Source: Rallus limicola
Lineage: Eukaryota > Chordata > Aves > Gruiformes > Rallidae
DNA length: 64,000 nucleotides
Assembly: GCA_022605955.1 (NCBI GenBank)
Contig: JAKCOZ010000005.1
Span: forward strand, 5,862,001-5,926,000
Direction: 5' to 3'
Notes under the pieces: generated by a model
Databases searched by the model: none
Told to the model about the DNA's origin: nothing
The model's input: only the letters and a program-made list of their open reading frames with translations
Made by a program: the position numbers and the translations under genes
Shown here: one piece after another, positions 14,007 to 29,000 of the stretch
How positions within the stretch are numbered: the stretch's first letter is position 1
How the letters are laid out: the number at the start of each line of letters is the position of its first letter

Positions 14007-17000
14007 GTAAGTGGAGAAGTTCCGTTTTGGAGTACACAGTTTAAAATCTTTTAAACTGGTTTCTCTGCAGAAGCAAGGTTTATACCAGGACATGCAGTGT
14101 TGTCCATTCGTGTAACTCTTCCTTTAATATACCTTTTGAAACTGGCTGATAGCAACTGATTTTGACAAATTTTTAGGTATTTTTGTTCTGCAAGTTTTGT
14201 GGAAACACAAAGTAAGAGTGATCCTAAAAGCACCCTGCTTTACAGTCTTCCTCAATCATGGCAGAAAAGTTTTCTGTGGTCTTTAAATGTCAGTGTCAAT
14301 CAAGTATAAGCTGTAAACTCATGATGCTGTAGGCTTTGTTCACGCCAGGATCACAAGAACTACTTGCTTTATTAAACAGGGGTTGGCAGGTTGCAAACCA
14401 TGGTATATTCGGCAGGTTCTGTTGCTGCTTGGTGCAAGCTGTAAGAAACAAAGCGTGTTTCAACAGCAGTTGAAAGTGCTGCTATGAGGCCTAATGATCT
14501 GTCTTTGTCACATTGTGTTGGTTCTAGTTGCTAAACAGCAACAAAAGAAGTGGTGCAAGATTTTAGGGTTTGAAATACTCTCATGTAACTGCTTTTTTGC
14601 AAGCAGAACGTGGGTAATTGCTATGTGATAGTTGGGTGGAGAAGATAGTCTATTTGGTTGTGGACAGGAAGTTATCTTCTCTTCAGTAGAGCACCAATAC
14701 CATATTTTGACAGAGAGAACCACAAAACTTGTTGATAGAGCTTTATAAAGTACTCTAGTTCATGCCAATTCACTACTTTACTGCAAGTGATAGCTAAAGG
14801 TTGCCCCAAGAAGGGTAGGCTTTAAAATACTTGACTGTATAGAAGAATGGAGAGGATGGGCATCCTGGGGAGTAACTGAACACCAAACTGTGGAGGACTT
14901 TTCAATTAAAAAGCCTGTCACTGAAGTTTTTTTTAGACTCAATAGACAGGCAGTGTTCCAAAGATCTTTATTCTTGTTTGCATCATTGCATTGAAAATCC
15001 TCAGAAGTGAGGACACAGTGTTACTTTCAGTATTATTTATTCATTTTTAATAAGCTCCCAATTATTATTAACTTCTTCTAAGGTAGTAAGTGTCCTTATG
15101 GCAGTTTTCTTTAGGGAATGAAGGATGCCATTACAGCTATTTCGACCGCTTTCCTGACAGCCTCTGGTTTTCTTTCCTTTTTCCTTTTTGACCTGTGCTT
15201 CCTTCCTCCCTTTTGTTCTTTTGAAAAAGCCTTGAGCATATGTCATTGAGCATCTTTGCTATGAAAACAGACAGGAAAGGGAAGGAATGAGAAAATGTGT
15301 GATGATTAACAAATTACAAGAGAGATTCCACTTACACATGCAGCCCCACATCCAGATTTCTGTGGTTAGTTTGAGGAAGCATTTGCAACACAAAAAAAAA
15401 TAGAAGCTTTATGATCCATGTGAAATATAAAAATGAGGCACTTCTCTCTGGAGTGTGACATTACAAATCTGAGGCCTGGTTCTGCAAAGTTCTTAAGCCA
15501 AATTATTAATATTAATATATGGTGAGAAGGCTCAGGGAATTTGGTTGGTACATAAAATACAACCTGAGTAATACTTTACAAGGTTGCCAAGCAGGAAGCT
15601 AATCAACACCTCCTGCAGTGTTGAATGTATGGTGTTACTGCTCTTTGAGAGTCAAGATTTATGTTTAGTGGCATGGTGTAAGTATTTGCAGAAATTAAAG
15701 GACATATCTATGATGCGCATAGGATCAAATTACAAATTAATCTAGAATGCCTGATATAAACAATGCATGTACAGATATTCTGTGAAATATTTGTAGATGT
15801 TCATTATGAACCTGGACCATGCCCAGACCTGCACCTCACTGTGTCATCACTGATTTACCAAGAGAAACATGAATCTTCAGACTGCTGCAAATGAAAGCAG
15901 TAACCCCAGCCTGTGGGCTCTGTGGGGATATCTACCAAACATTCCTCACACATGAATCACAGTCTGCTGTGAAAGCCTATCTATGCAGCATGAATGAGAG
16001 GAGACACATTGCAAGAAGTCTACAGGCTCCCTGATCTCTTCGGTGGTGTGTTCTGATAGCCCCACTTGTTGATAAGGAATTCTCAGCAACCCAGGCAGTC
16101 CAACCAAAGTGCCAGTACAGAGAGATTAGGCTACATACAATATACATACCATGATTTTCCTTTGGTGCAGTGGGTGATGTTAAGCTTCTTTCTTGCATGT
16201 TGTGCCAGCTATCATTTTTAGTAGTGAAGCAGGCAAACAAGAGTTAGCAGGCTAAATCCAGACAGCGGTGCCCACCACTCACCTCTGTGGAGTTGACACA
16301 GGACTGGTTGAAGTAGATCACCCCAGAGTAAAAATCCTACTTGTTAAAGCAAGATCACAAAATGAGGTGAGTGCTAGTAGGCATAATGTAAAAAAAAAAA
16401 AAAAAAAAAAGACTTAAAGGCTTTACATGAGGCTGAGGCTGTAACCTCTGTACCTGAGTCTGCAGCTCACAGTTCTCAGATACAGCTTTGCAATCTTCCC
16501 AATTCTTGGAGGAGGTAAAGGAGATAAAATGCAATCAGGATCTAAACTACTCACGGGGAAGGGAGTGTTTGGTGGTGTTTGGCTGGGGGGTGGGGTGTGT
16601 GTTGGGGGGGTTTTGTGGGTTGTGTTACTGGGTTTTTTTAACAAAGAACCTGCTGCCATTACCAACAAACGGGTCATTTTTTTCACAGTATTTGTTGACT
16701 ATTTTGCTTAAACTTTCTGGCCATACTTATGTTACTCATTACAATATACACAAGTTTTATGCATACACAATGTTCCACTACAACTAAATAACAATAATCC
16801 TGTGTCTTAACTGCTCTTGAAGAGCATTGCCAAATATGGCTTTCAAAGTTTCTACAATGATATGATTTTAAGCTGGATGAATAAAACCAGTTGAACAATT
16901 TTCAAGAAGTTCAAACCCACTGCTATTTCAGAGTTGCTTTACTGCACACTTTATTTTCCCTTTAATTCTTTGTTAAAGAAAAAAAATTCACAAAAACAAA

Positions 17001-20000
17001 GCACTGCAGAAAGACACGCACACAACTGGGGCAGAAGCAAACTATGTTTGAAACTGTAGGAGCTCATTTGTGTGTATGTTAAATCTGCATCAAACATATA
17101 CTTCCTTCTATCACCAGCTTGTAAAATGGGAATGAGTGCTGTTCAGAAAAGCAGCTTTCTGGAGCTGGCATTTGCACCGTTCACCAGCATTAGGGAGAAA
17201 CAGTCTGTCCTAAGTAGCCAAGGTTCTAGAAACCATACTGTGATTTTTTGCAAAAGGATCTAGAAAAAGAATACGGCTTTATTATACTGCCAAAGTTTCT
17301 CTCTCCTTTTCATATTTTACTAATCAATGCAGAGTCGTATGTTTGGAAACTGTAATGATTATTTGTTTCTTCATGGAATGAAACATAGCTAGACAATTAA
17401 ACAAGATTAAAGGTTTCCCATGTTGCACACCATGCTAGCAGAGTGAAGGTCTCTAAATTTTTAAACATGCAAAGCTTAATAAAATGATAAACAAGAGGGT
17501 CATGCAGCTAGTTCCAGAGTGTACTCAATTGCCTTTTACAGACATCTGAGGGTTGTCTAAACTTTTATTTGAACCTTTCTGTATGGAGTAGATTCTCTAC
17601 TTGAATAGCCAGCAGTGTACCTGTATAAATGATACAGATATGTGTGTGCACATATAAGCGAGACTCCTGCTGATGTTTGAGATGTGTGTGTATCAGATGG
17701 CAGGACCTGGCTCATACTATGCACCTGAAACTCTGGCTCTCCTATGACTGTAGACTCATGCTTGAAGAGAGCAAAGATCTCTGCATATGAAAACATCCCA
17801 GAAGGACATCATCTGAAGGGAGGTGTTGATTTTCTGAAGCATGCAAATGCCCCCCTCAAACATCTATGCTGTTATTTTCAAAACACATACTTGAGGAGAT
17901 GTAAGGAAACTTTGTTTAAAGTGTGCTAATGCCTCGTTAGCAGCTGCCTTGGTAGACTCTAGCATTTCTCTCTGGATATAGGCAGTTTTGGATCATGGTG
18001 TTGCATGTTGCAAGGAGGGGAGCAGTAAATTTCAGTGCACAGCTTTGGTCTTCTGAGAATTGCCTCTATTGTAGATCCCACCTTGGGTTCAGTTCCTGGG
18101 CAGAGGACTTGTACAGTCTGAGCTGTGGTTTTGAGGCCTACCTGGACAATTATTAGCAAAGAGCTAGTAAATAAAAATTGAGATAAGAAGTTTTGAGTGC
18201 TGCATATATGAACACATACCTGTGTGTGTTTGTAGGTATATGTGTATATATAGGTTTCTGAAAAAGAAATGAAACAATTGTGAACTCAGATCCCATTGAG
18301 CTCTTGTTTCCCTCATGCCTGGAGCCTGACCCTTCAAAGTTTGTTTTATGATAGATTAGGCGCCCTTTCAAAAACTCCTGTTGTGAAACTTATTGGAAGA
18401 GAATGACTCTGAAATTGTTTATGACCACATTTCCAGGGTTTGCATAAAAATACTGTGGATCTTTTAGTGGTGTATGCTGTCAGTCCTACCCAGACTCAGT
18501 GGCATTGGTGTCTGTTCTGTACAGAGGCTTCTACGGGCTCCTCCGGTAGGGCCCTGCTTTAGCAGGGGCAGCATTGGGGCTTGTGGCTTTGGAGGGCGGG
18601 GGAGGAGGGCTGGACCAGAGGGAAATCAGGGGCTGGAGTGTGAGTCAGCTGAAGAGGAGCGGTATGTCAAAAGAAAAGGGATAGAGGCTGGAGGTTTTGT
18701 GACTGACTCAGCACTGGCTCTGAGCCTCGTCTCCTTGTACTAACCACACTTGTGTACCCACAAACGATAAAACAGGATGGTCTTTATCTGCCAAACCCCT
18801 TACACTCCTTTTCATGTTGTCTTCATTTCCAAAGATGGTAAAATGAATGCTTTGGTAGTTAATGAAACCTACTTTGCTTGCTGCACTCCATCCCACAGAG
18901 TTGAGAAAGAGAGAGGTACTCCTGGGCCATGCTGGGTGCTGGCATGTTAGGAAGCCTTAGGGTAATCAGCAGGATGAGGAGTGAATGCCAGGTCTCTCTC
19001 CTTGTTATTAGGTAGAAATTGGCTTCCTACCAGTCCTCAGGTGTTTACAAACATCCTAATCTGCAGTCTTGCCCCTGATGATAAATGAGACAGGTTGGGT
19101 TCTAGATGTCTTCCTCTCCCCTCTCTTCACCTTCCTCTGTAGTGCTAAACAAATGTCTTGTCTCTTAATTAACCAAATCATCCAGCATGTATAAACTTGC
19201 TGGTATTGAGGCTAGATTTCCTCCTGAAGCACTGGCATTTGTTGATCCTTCAAAGGCAACTCCGATTTTAAGCCAGGTTTCTCTGCTGCCATATAAATCT
19301 GTACCAAAGCGTTGAGTTTGTGTGTGTTGTGACTGATTGTGTCCCTTGTGACAAAAATGTCTTTTTTTTTTAAAGAGACTAATTGGATTGTAAGATGAAA
19401 GAAGGGAATACCTGTTGTACTCCAACTCAAAAATATCCTCACTATAATACAAATTTTAACCTGTTTGTTCTGTAGAGCGAATATCCAGATGGCACATTCC
19501 TTTTACTGACTTTACTAATCTTTTCCAAATAATAATTGTAATGGGTAGATTTCCAAATCTGATAATCAGAGTTTATAATGAACACACCAACCTTATCTTA
19601 GCTGTATTAGTGTTGCTAACTTGCCTGTTGTAATAAAAAAGCATTCCCATGGAGGTCGTGAAACTTGAAACTAGAAGTTGATTGCCATGTTTACAGGAAG
19701 TTTTGTGAATGAAAGTTTGTGACTTTTCACAAAAAAACATTCAGTTGCCTTTTTTTTTGTTTGTATGGTTTTTTCAAATTCAAACACACAGTGAGGTGTG
19801 TGCCATTGAGGTTTTGGGGGTATTAAGTAGGTTTTGGTAGGTATTAAGATCACATATTTTGACTTCTTAAGTGATACCTAGGTGTGCTGTATACTTGAAA
19901 TACAAGCTGTATATTTTGGTATCTATGCTTCTTCGTTTGTGCCTTTTTGGACGGGGCACCTTAAGCTTTGCAGTGGATTTCCAATGTAAATTTATTTTAA

Positions 20001-23000
20001 AGAATTATAATAAGTAACTTTTACAGTTATTTCAACATAGAAGGTATGGGACTAATGGGAGTGGGTGATAAGGAAGATTTGTATGAGGTGAAGGAAGAAG
20101 CAGCAAATCACCTCTGAACAGGCAGTGAAATCATAGTTATTGAACATAGTCTATGCATTTGTTTCCCTAAGGATTATTAGAGAGGTGATGTGGAGAAGCG
20201 TGGATGACAACAGGACACTCAGTAGACAGGGTTCTTCAAAAACAATACAAAATATTTCACTTGAGCGGTGTTTTAAACTGTGATTGGGCCAAATGACATC
20301 AGCAAAGGCAAATGTTTGGCATGTGATTTGGTAATGAAATCACTTATTTTTATTATTGTACAGACATTTCCACAAGCACACGATTTTTCAGCTGTATCAG
20401 CCATGAAAAGCAAAGAAGTCCAGCCAAAGTAACGTAATCAGACAGCCTAAATAGGACTTTTTCAGGCATTTGGGAATTTTAAAATTTTTAGTTTGCAAGA
20501 TAACAGTAGCTTTACATCTGTACTTTAACAGTACTGTGGTGTTCCTCTGTCCCTTGCTTAATGGCTTTGCAATTAATCCACAGAAGGGAACTGTTCCACC
20601 CTGACCTGGTTTCCTGGGTATTTTATAAAGATTCCCACAGGGAAAATAACACACAAAACGCTACTATTGTCGCCACAAGTGGCTTAATGAAGTATGAATG
20701 AAACAAAAGGCTTCACAGGGCGTGTTCGCCTAGTTGTGGCTTTGTTGTGCTTTTGGGTTTGTTGGTGAACCAGCAGGCCCTGTGTCCAACCAGCAGGCAG
20801 GGTAGTGGGGGGGGGGGGGCAAGGGGTGCTCCTGCATGCCCCCCTGCTCGCAGCCCTTACGCAGGCTTTGCTCAGGTCAGGCCTTTCTCCTGGCATCAGA
20901 GAGGCCCGAATAGTAGTTGTTACAGATTTGTTGTTAGCTACGTTTCCAGCTTCGCTTAGGTAATGTTTGTGTACTGATAAGTGAGGAAACACATAGCTTT
21001 TGCTACCAAGAAGTGATTAAACACTTGGCTGCTAAAAACCAGATTTCAGACAATAAGGCAATTTCCTGTCTCCCACAGTTCAGGTCCTTTCCGAGGTTCC
21101 CATGTCTGTCCTGAGAACTGCGTTTTTGGGATGTGGTTGCTCTCTTTCCTCTTTCTGCTGACAAATCTAATTCTATGTTGTTTTCTGTTTTAGGCATTTG
21201 TGCAGACTGCTTTTAATACTTTTGTTAGAATGCAAAATATCTCAGGTCTAAGAGATGCTGTATAAGAAATTAAAATGTAAAATATTTTAGTAGAAGTCAA
21301 TTGTCTTAATCAAAATCCATAACTTCTATTTGTATTGTCTATCTAAAAATCCATGAAAGTGATGGGGAAAAAAAAGCTTAACTGGGATCTGTTGTCATGA
21401 CAAAGTAGACATTCCCCTTTAATGCCCTTGAAACTCTTAATTTGCCTTACTTTCTCTGCTATAGTTTCTAAAGGAGGATTAATTTGTCAGTTCTCAAAAT
21501 TCCCATGTTCCATAATATGTATCTGAGCTTACACACAGAATCTGTGTCTGCAAACAGCCAGGTTTCTGCAAACTAAGGTAGACAGTGGTTTGCCATTTCA
21601 GGTATCCAGGATATTTGTGTCTTAATGTGTGTATCTGATGAAAAGTGCTTATTGAAAAGCAATCTGAGTTTATACTATACTGTGACATTACTACAGTTTA
21701 CTGATGCTTCAGTCTTTTAACCTTTTTTTCAGGTTAGGAATTTTTGGGTGAGTTGAAGCTGCAGTTTGAAACAAACCTGGTGGGGGAAGAACTAAGTATT
21801 TCTGTGGTGAAAAAGCCTTTATAAGGAGAGTTGCTGTCCTTACAGCTGGTCACGTTTTCCTTCAAATCTTCTAGATCTGAGAGTCTGACAGGCACCCAAA
21901 TAGGCCTTGGTTTCAATTTGGGTGCTACAGAGAAAAGGACAAGCATTGTATCATTTCAGCTTGCAGAAGAGTTACACTTCACGTTGACACAAGCTTTAAT
22001 TAGAAACAGAGCTGCAGTCCTGTTATGTGAACCACCTGGGAGATAAGGGATGAAGTGGGTAATAGTGACATCATCCATTGATGCTGAATGCCACAGCCAG
22101 ATACAGGTATCTTCCTCTTTGAAAAGTGATTGGCCCAGCATATCTGAGGGAAGCAGAACTTGCAATTCTGCCTTGACCTTCACAGATCCCTTGTTTTATG
22201 AGCAAACTCATGAGTATGATGTACATTATGTTACGTCGTGTGTGCGGCTAAAGAACTGTATTTGCAGTGGTGCTAGTAATTGTTTGCTGCCAGACTGGGG
22301 AAACACATTAACTTGGGATTTCAGCAATTCTTGTGGTAGGCTGGTACTTGTCATACTAAAAATCTGGCTGCTGGATTGAGGAGGTGCAGATGTAACCAAA
22401 CTGGAATGAATTTTACATGCTTTGAAATGGGGGATTAACATTTTAACAAAACCTTGAAAAGTTGGAGAAATGGTGAAGATCAGCAGGATAAAATTTCTGA
22501 AACCTACTAGAAAAATTACATCCCTTCTAATGGAGGAGTACAATACCCAGGGAAAATTTGGAATATGCTGCAGAAACCATCTGGTACTTGTAATAGGCTA
22601 TGCACCAAGCCCGAGTCCTGTAGGATGCAGTGCTGCCCCAAGGGGACATGGTCCTGGGAACCTGTCCTGGCAGGCCTGCAGTGTCAGGGGTTGGAGTGGT
22701 TTCTTTCCCATTTACTCGATGCAGATAAAGATCCAGCTAGAACGTTTTGCCCTGTTTGAAGCATGTGTTACAGGCAAGAAGTAGATAAACTAAGGCAGGT
22801 ACAGAGCAGAGCAGCAAGGATGGTCAGACCTGTAGAGAACATGACCTGTAGGAGAGGCTGAAATACCTTCACCTAATCTACATTAGGAAGACCCAAAGAG
22901 GAACACTACCCAGTTACCTGGAGCACAACCAGAACTGTTATTCATTTCACCTTCTCTCTCTAACAGTCTGGCTAACACTGCTATATCAAATTCTGTTTAG

Positions 23001-26000
23001 TTTTTCAAAGATTGTGTTTTGCTTTGGACATTTACTGCTCCTATTTCAACCCTGAAGAACAGCTTGTTTTTCTCAAGGTTGTGCTTGTTTCTTCCGAAGA
23101 AACCAACAAGGTGGTACTGCCTTCCTTGTCTTGCATCATACTCTGGATTTGTTCATTTAACTAAGATACACAGAAGGAACCATGTACTTATGTCACCCCT
23201 GAATTATTCCAGCATTGCCTCCTTCCACTGCCCCTTTGAATGAATTGCAAGAGCAGCTCTAAAAGGACCTGTGCAACAGCAAAAGAGCAGCACTCTGTGG
23301 CTGGTGTCCACCTCTCCATCCTGCTTGTACTCTGTCATTCTCACTGGGTTTACTAACGAGATAAAATAACTGCCCCAGGGTAAATTGCAACTGAGATTAG
23401 AAAACATTGCAAAGGATGGTAGTGAGCTTCCTGCCCAGGACTACACGCCCAGAGCATTAATAACAAGTTATGCTGATCGCCAAGTTCTTAGTGGAAAGCA
23501 CAGGCATTTCTTGCATATTATTTTTTCCTTTTCCTCTTGTTTGTTTGTTTTTTAGCGAGGTTAGGAAATAATTGCATATGGTAGGAAGCTTTTCTTGACA
23601 GCTGAGGGCTGTCATGGCTGGTGGGGCAGCTGCTGGGGCTACTTGCTGCCTGCCTGCCTGGCTTCCTGCGAGGGCTGGGCTGGGCTGGACTGCTTGGCTG
23701 TAGGCATCTGGGGTAGGAAGTTCACTGCCCGTCAGCCCAGATACAGCCCTGATAGTGGCAGAACAAGCATAGCCGGTGTTGTTCAGGCAGGTGCCTCCAT
23801 CTGAATTTCACCCTGGCTGGAATGTGAAAACACAGTCATTACTATGTGGCAGTGTAAATAACTCTTATGTTTATCTCCCCTCTGTTCTGTCGGATGTTGG
23901 TGTAAAATAGATTGTTATACCTCATGATGTGCAATTTGCTGCCAAATTTTATGCCTTCAGAACTCTGCCCCTCTCTTTGAAGTGTGCTCCTCTTCATATG
24001 TTTTCACCTTTTTAATGTTTACTTTTATTTTTTGAGACTCTCCTTCCTTCAGTAAAAAGGGCTGTTATATACCTTGTTTGGTTTCAACCAGAAAGGTTTT
24101 AGAAATAAGAACTAGGGTGCTGAAATCTAATTTTCATTGTGTGATATCCTGCCAGCAGCCTGGTTTGTTGGATCTGTGTGGTCTAACTTTCCTTACTATC
24201 AGAAACCTTCCTAAAAAATGTTATGGTAAAGATAAATTTTGTAATTCTTGCCTTTTTGAACTGTTCAAGTCCATTTTGCTTGTGGACCCTATTGGATGCC
24301 ATGGTGCAAAGAGAAGCTGGTTGGCCAATTCCTAATTTTTTCAAATCTTAAACAAAAATGTAAAAAGTAAAAGCATTGCCTACCTCTGGTAAACTGGTAT
24401 GTGCAAGTGTTCTGGTTAGATAAACTACGGAAAAAAAGGTTACCACATTTGGAGCCGTGTTTGGCTTTACTGATTAAGTGGCTGTAAATTCTAGCACTGG
24501 AAAATGCAGTGGCATTGAAGACAGCATGATGACCTGGAAAAAAATAGACCCCCCAGGAGCCCAGAATTGCTGCTGCTGCCTTCAGCATTGCATTTTGAGC
24601 TCAGTTATGGCTGCTGTACACTACTGTACAGTCATGCTGCTTAGGAAAGTTAGAAATGACAGGATTAAATGATTCAGATCTTTAAAAATAAATAATAATT
24701 TGAAAAACTGGATTCTGACTCAGACCTGATGGCTAGTTCTGCATGAGCTCATTTACCCAGTACTAGCTTTTAAAAGCCAAGTGTCAATTGGGTGTTGGCT
24801 AATAATTTTCCTAATATAAAAATGTATTTTAGAATATATAGTCTGTAAAATGACCTTGAAATAACTTGACTCACTACTTACTTTAAAAAGCCAGTTTCTG
24901 ATTCATTAGATTTAGTTACAAATACTAGATTCAGTGCAGTATTCCATCTCTGTAGGCAGACCAGGTTGTAGCAATGTTTTGGGTTTGTTTGTTTTTTTAA
25001 AAAGCATATTATCAACTTCTTTGTGTAACCAAACCATGGTTGTTGACCAACTTTTCTGTGTGCTTTGGATGCCATAAAAGCCTGAGAAATCCTTTCCTCA
25101 TGTCTGCAGACAAGTTCTTTACTGGCTGGTCAGGCCCTGACCCTGTCACCATGTAGAGGTTAACTATTTTCTTGCAATCCCAGTCTCACAAGAGTCACTA
25201 CTTGCAAGGCTTCCAAGACTCCTGGCTTGGTGTCTGCTTAGTCTCTGCTGTGCTCAGAGGTGAGGCTCTTGGAGCCTTTGTTTCTTCCTCACTGTTCACC
25301 ACTTCTTTGTTTCTGTTTTGGTTTTTACTAAGTCTTTAAGCATAGCTTTGAAGCATTATTTCAGTATGACAGGCATAAGCCTAGGAAAAAAAAAAGAACC
25401 AAAATGGCAAGACACTTAAATGCTGCCAACCTTATTCATGACCAGAATAGTCAGGCAAGGTTTATCGTGTTTGCATTTTGATTGTTTAAGCAATTGGCCG
25501 AATAAATAAGTAGATTATGCCATTTCTTCTGGGTTTTGGATGTGTTTTGATTACAATAAAAGACAGGTAAGAAAGCAGCAAATGTGCTCTTTAATCCCAA
25601 AGTCTGTTAGAGGGTTTATTTTTTTCTTTATTTGAGGAGATTTTTGGATTAAAGCACTTGCCTGATTTCTGGTGGATAATATGTTTATTAAAAATAGATA
25701 GCATTTCTTGTTAGATGATGTGCAGGTTTTCTTCAGGTAACTGTGGTGCAGGGGAACTGAAAGTTTCTAGAGACTCTCTTCTGTATTTTGTCTATCAATC
25801 ACTTTTTAAAATTTATTTTTGTAAGTCGTTATAAAAGCTCTGAGATTCTGTCAACATATTTAAACATGACAGATGCCACTTGAGAGATCTCTTCAGTAAA
25901 GCCCTGAATAACCAAGTCCTGACAGCTTTGGTGCATCAATGAAGGAACTCATGACCTTCTAGCACACTGAACACAAACAGCCTTTCTTTAATGTGTTGCA

Positions 26001-29000
26001 TAGCAGACTGTAAGTTTCGAATGTCTTTCATGCCATTGTTGTAATTTCAAACTATGGAAAGGTTTTTATACTCAAATCTAATAATAGTACATATATCTGA
26101 AAGAGAGGATGGATGGACAAGTGTGTCCAGATTCATCCAGGCAAAATGAAGGCACGTGCTTTTTTCCATGCAGGAGCTTATCTTCCAAAAAAGAGAAAAA
26201 AATCCCAGTAGAGATGAGCCAAATGAATGCATTAAATGTACTAATGTTTCACCTCTGGCATTTCAACCCAATAAAACAGGAGGGCAATAAAGATAGATCC
26301 TCTGATCCCTGGATTTTGCCACATCCAGCTGCAAGTGCAGCAACTGCAGGGCACAGTGCTGAGGAAAGAGCTCTGTCCAAAATCAGCCTAGATCAGGCAG
26401 CCTCAAATCCATGTTAGTCTTTTAAGGAAAATAGCAATGTTTCCCTTACTGGCGACTGCTTATATGAGTGCTTCTCGCAGGAGATGACAAAACTGCCTGT
26501 TTCTGAGGTGCTCAGCTTGGGGTACAAAAGGTAAAATACTGGTGGGATCAAAAGCAGAAATAGACTTGTTGTCTTGTGCTTCCTGCACTGGGACAGGGTT
26601 TTGTTGCTGTGGTTGGTGGCAGTTGGGAACACATGAGCCTCACATTTCCCAGCTGCCTTTGAACTTCCCCAGCGGTGGTGTTTATGTGGTGTTCACTCTC
26701 AAAAAACGTCTCTTCAGCAAGATCTAGCTAGTCATAATAGTATTTTAAGGTATATTCTAGAACGATATGTAGTGCATTTAAGTAATGTTCACATAGCCCT
26801 TTGGAGAGCTAGAACCTCTCATTAAGATACATTTAACTGAATATTATTTTTGTCGAATGAAACATTTTAAACCTTCTAATTTTATAAGGAGCTCAAAACA
26901 TAGTATAATAGAGGAGAAATATGCTTTTAAAGATTACTTAATTTTTGTAGGGAAAATTTAATTAGCTCCTACACCTTATCCTACCATTTTCTTTGACAGA
27001 AAAAATACATTGATTTTTGCTTTCTAATATTTTCATGATGCATAGATCTGCTACCAAAACATAACCATAGAAATTTTGGGTATATCTGACCTCTCTTTAA
27101 AAATGAAGAATTCTTCTTTTAGGTCAGCACCATCCCTTTTCTATATATGTAGGTAGCTGAACAGACACCTTCCAAGTCACTGTTGTGTTTCGCCACTTTT
27201 ACCATCGCAGTCCTTAATGGGGGCATGCTCTGATGCCTTTTAGTAAAACCAGTTGTGTAGGTATTGCGGCACTGAACAAGCCAGGCAACAGGCAGTGAGT
27301 ACAAGCATCCCATGGGCATCTCACTGTCAAGAGAACACTGTGCTCACAAAGCTCTCGTGTCTGGTAACCAGACAATTTCACAGCAATGCGCCCTTGGTTG
27401 GTGTCAGCAGCTCGGCTGGTTTGTTTTTCCACAAGCATTTTGAGTGGGGGTCTTCATCTAGAGAAGCAGCAAGTACCAGAATAGAGTTGTTGAGTTTGGG
27501 GGAGAAACTATGTATTGAAGTGCTTTGGTAAGACCAGAACTGTAGCAAGATTAGACTCGCATCTTAGACTGACAAAGCATGTCATGTCTATTGTGAAATG
27601 AACTTTTTTTTTCATTTTTGTTTTCTTTCTTTAAATAAAGCTTTAGCTCTTCACATTTTTAATGTTGTCTGAAGTAGCATATATAATTTCATTTTTAAGT
27701 AACTTCAATTACAATGTATCAAACTTTAAAAATTAAAATGCTTATTTAGTGTGTTCGGGGTACGCTTGAGTGCACTGTTGTGTCCAGTGTCTGTCAATGA
27801 ATTTGTGATAAAATCTGAGGCTACAAATGTGAGATGAACTGAATCAGTAAGTCAGGAATGTCCTACTGAGCAGTCCTATTTTTGCCAGAAGCGTTTTCAT
27901 GTCTAGCAAAAGGGATGAAGTGGAAAGGGTTGTGGTGGAGAAAGCTTCCCGCTGCCGCTTCTGGTAACTGTCTGCCTTAGCTGCTTATGCAGCTGTTTCT
28001 CTTTGGAGCCTTTCCAGGGAAAGTCATTGCTGATCCAGAAAATGTGTTGTTTCATTACATTTTGCGCCTATCTCGTGTTGCATCACATTTAGCTCTATCC
28101 TGAATAAACACTTGCCCAAATCCATGTAGGATGTAATCCTGTGGAGTCAGCCAAATTAATCCTTGGTGCATCCCTGTTGCTTTGGATGTTGTATGAAGGC
28201 CCAGGCTGCTGTGAAGTCACAGATCTGTTGACTATTGAAATGAACACACCTGAGGCCTGGACCAGATGATGGAAGAGATTTTGCTATGGAAAGGCAAAGC
28301 ATTCTGTCCCTCTGTGTCCTGCAGGCTGTCTGTGTGCAGGCAGACCCTCCTATCACTGCGTGGGGAGCCTCACAGACACTGAGGGTAGTGGCTTTGACGA
28401 GCATTGGGAAAGCTACCCGCTGGTGCTCGTTTCTAGCAGCAAAATCTATTCCTATAGGTTTTGATTTCCATGTGGTGATTTGGGTAAACTAAAGGAAGTT
28501 AAATAATCTAGGCAAATGGTTCTCTCTATTTTTTGACTAGTATATGTGTGTATTTCCACTGAAGAGTGGAAGTGGTGCTTCTGACTTGTTGTGCCTTAGG
28601 ACAATAAAGAGTGCATCTCCGTGGCTCTCCAGTTACTGTTGAGTTGCCAACTAAATTTAATCTCCTTTTTTCACCTCCCAAACAACTGAAAGACAGAAAT
28701 GAGAAACTCCTGAGTGTCTAGAGTTATTCTAACTTCCATCTCCCTCCCAAAACACACGGGGACTGGATCATGATTGAGCACACAGTTATTTTCTAGGACT
28801 CATTTAATGGTTGAGTGCCTTGGGCAGGAGAGGAGGGAGGGATTTAGAGTTGGATGGTAACTGTAATGTACTGAGCTACAATGGGGTTTTGGATTCTTAA
28901 CTGTGTAAAGAGATGCTGTTTGGTGGCATACCCTACTCACATGCTGCTACCATCTGGTCAGTTCCTTGAGTGTGAGCATATAAATGCTGAAATCTAACTG

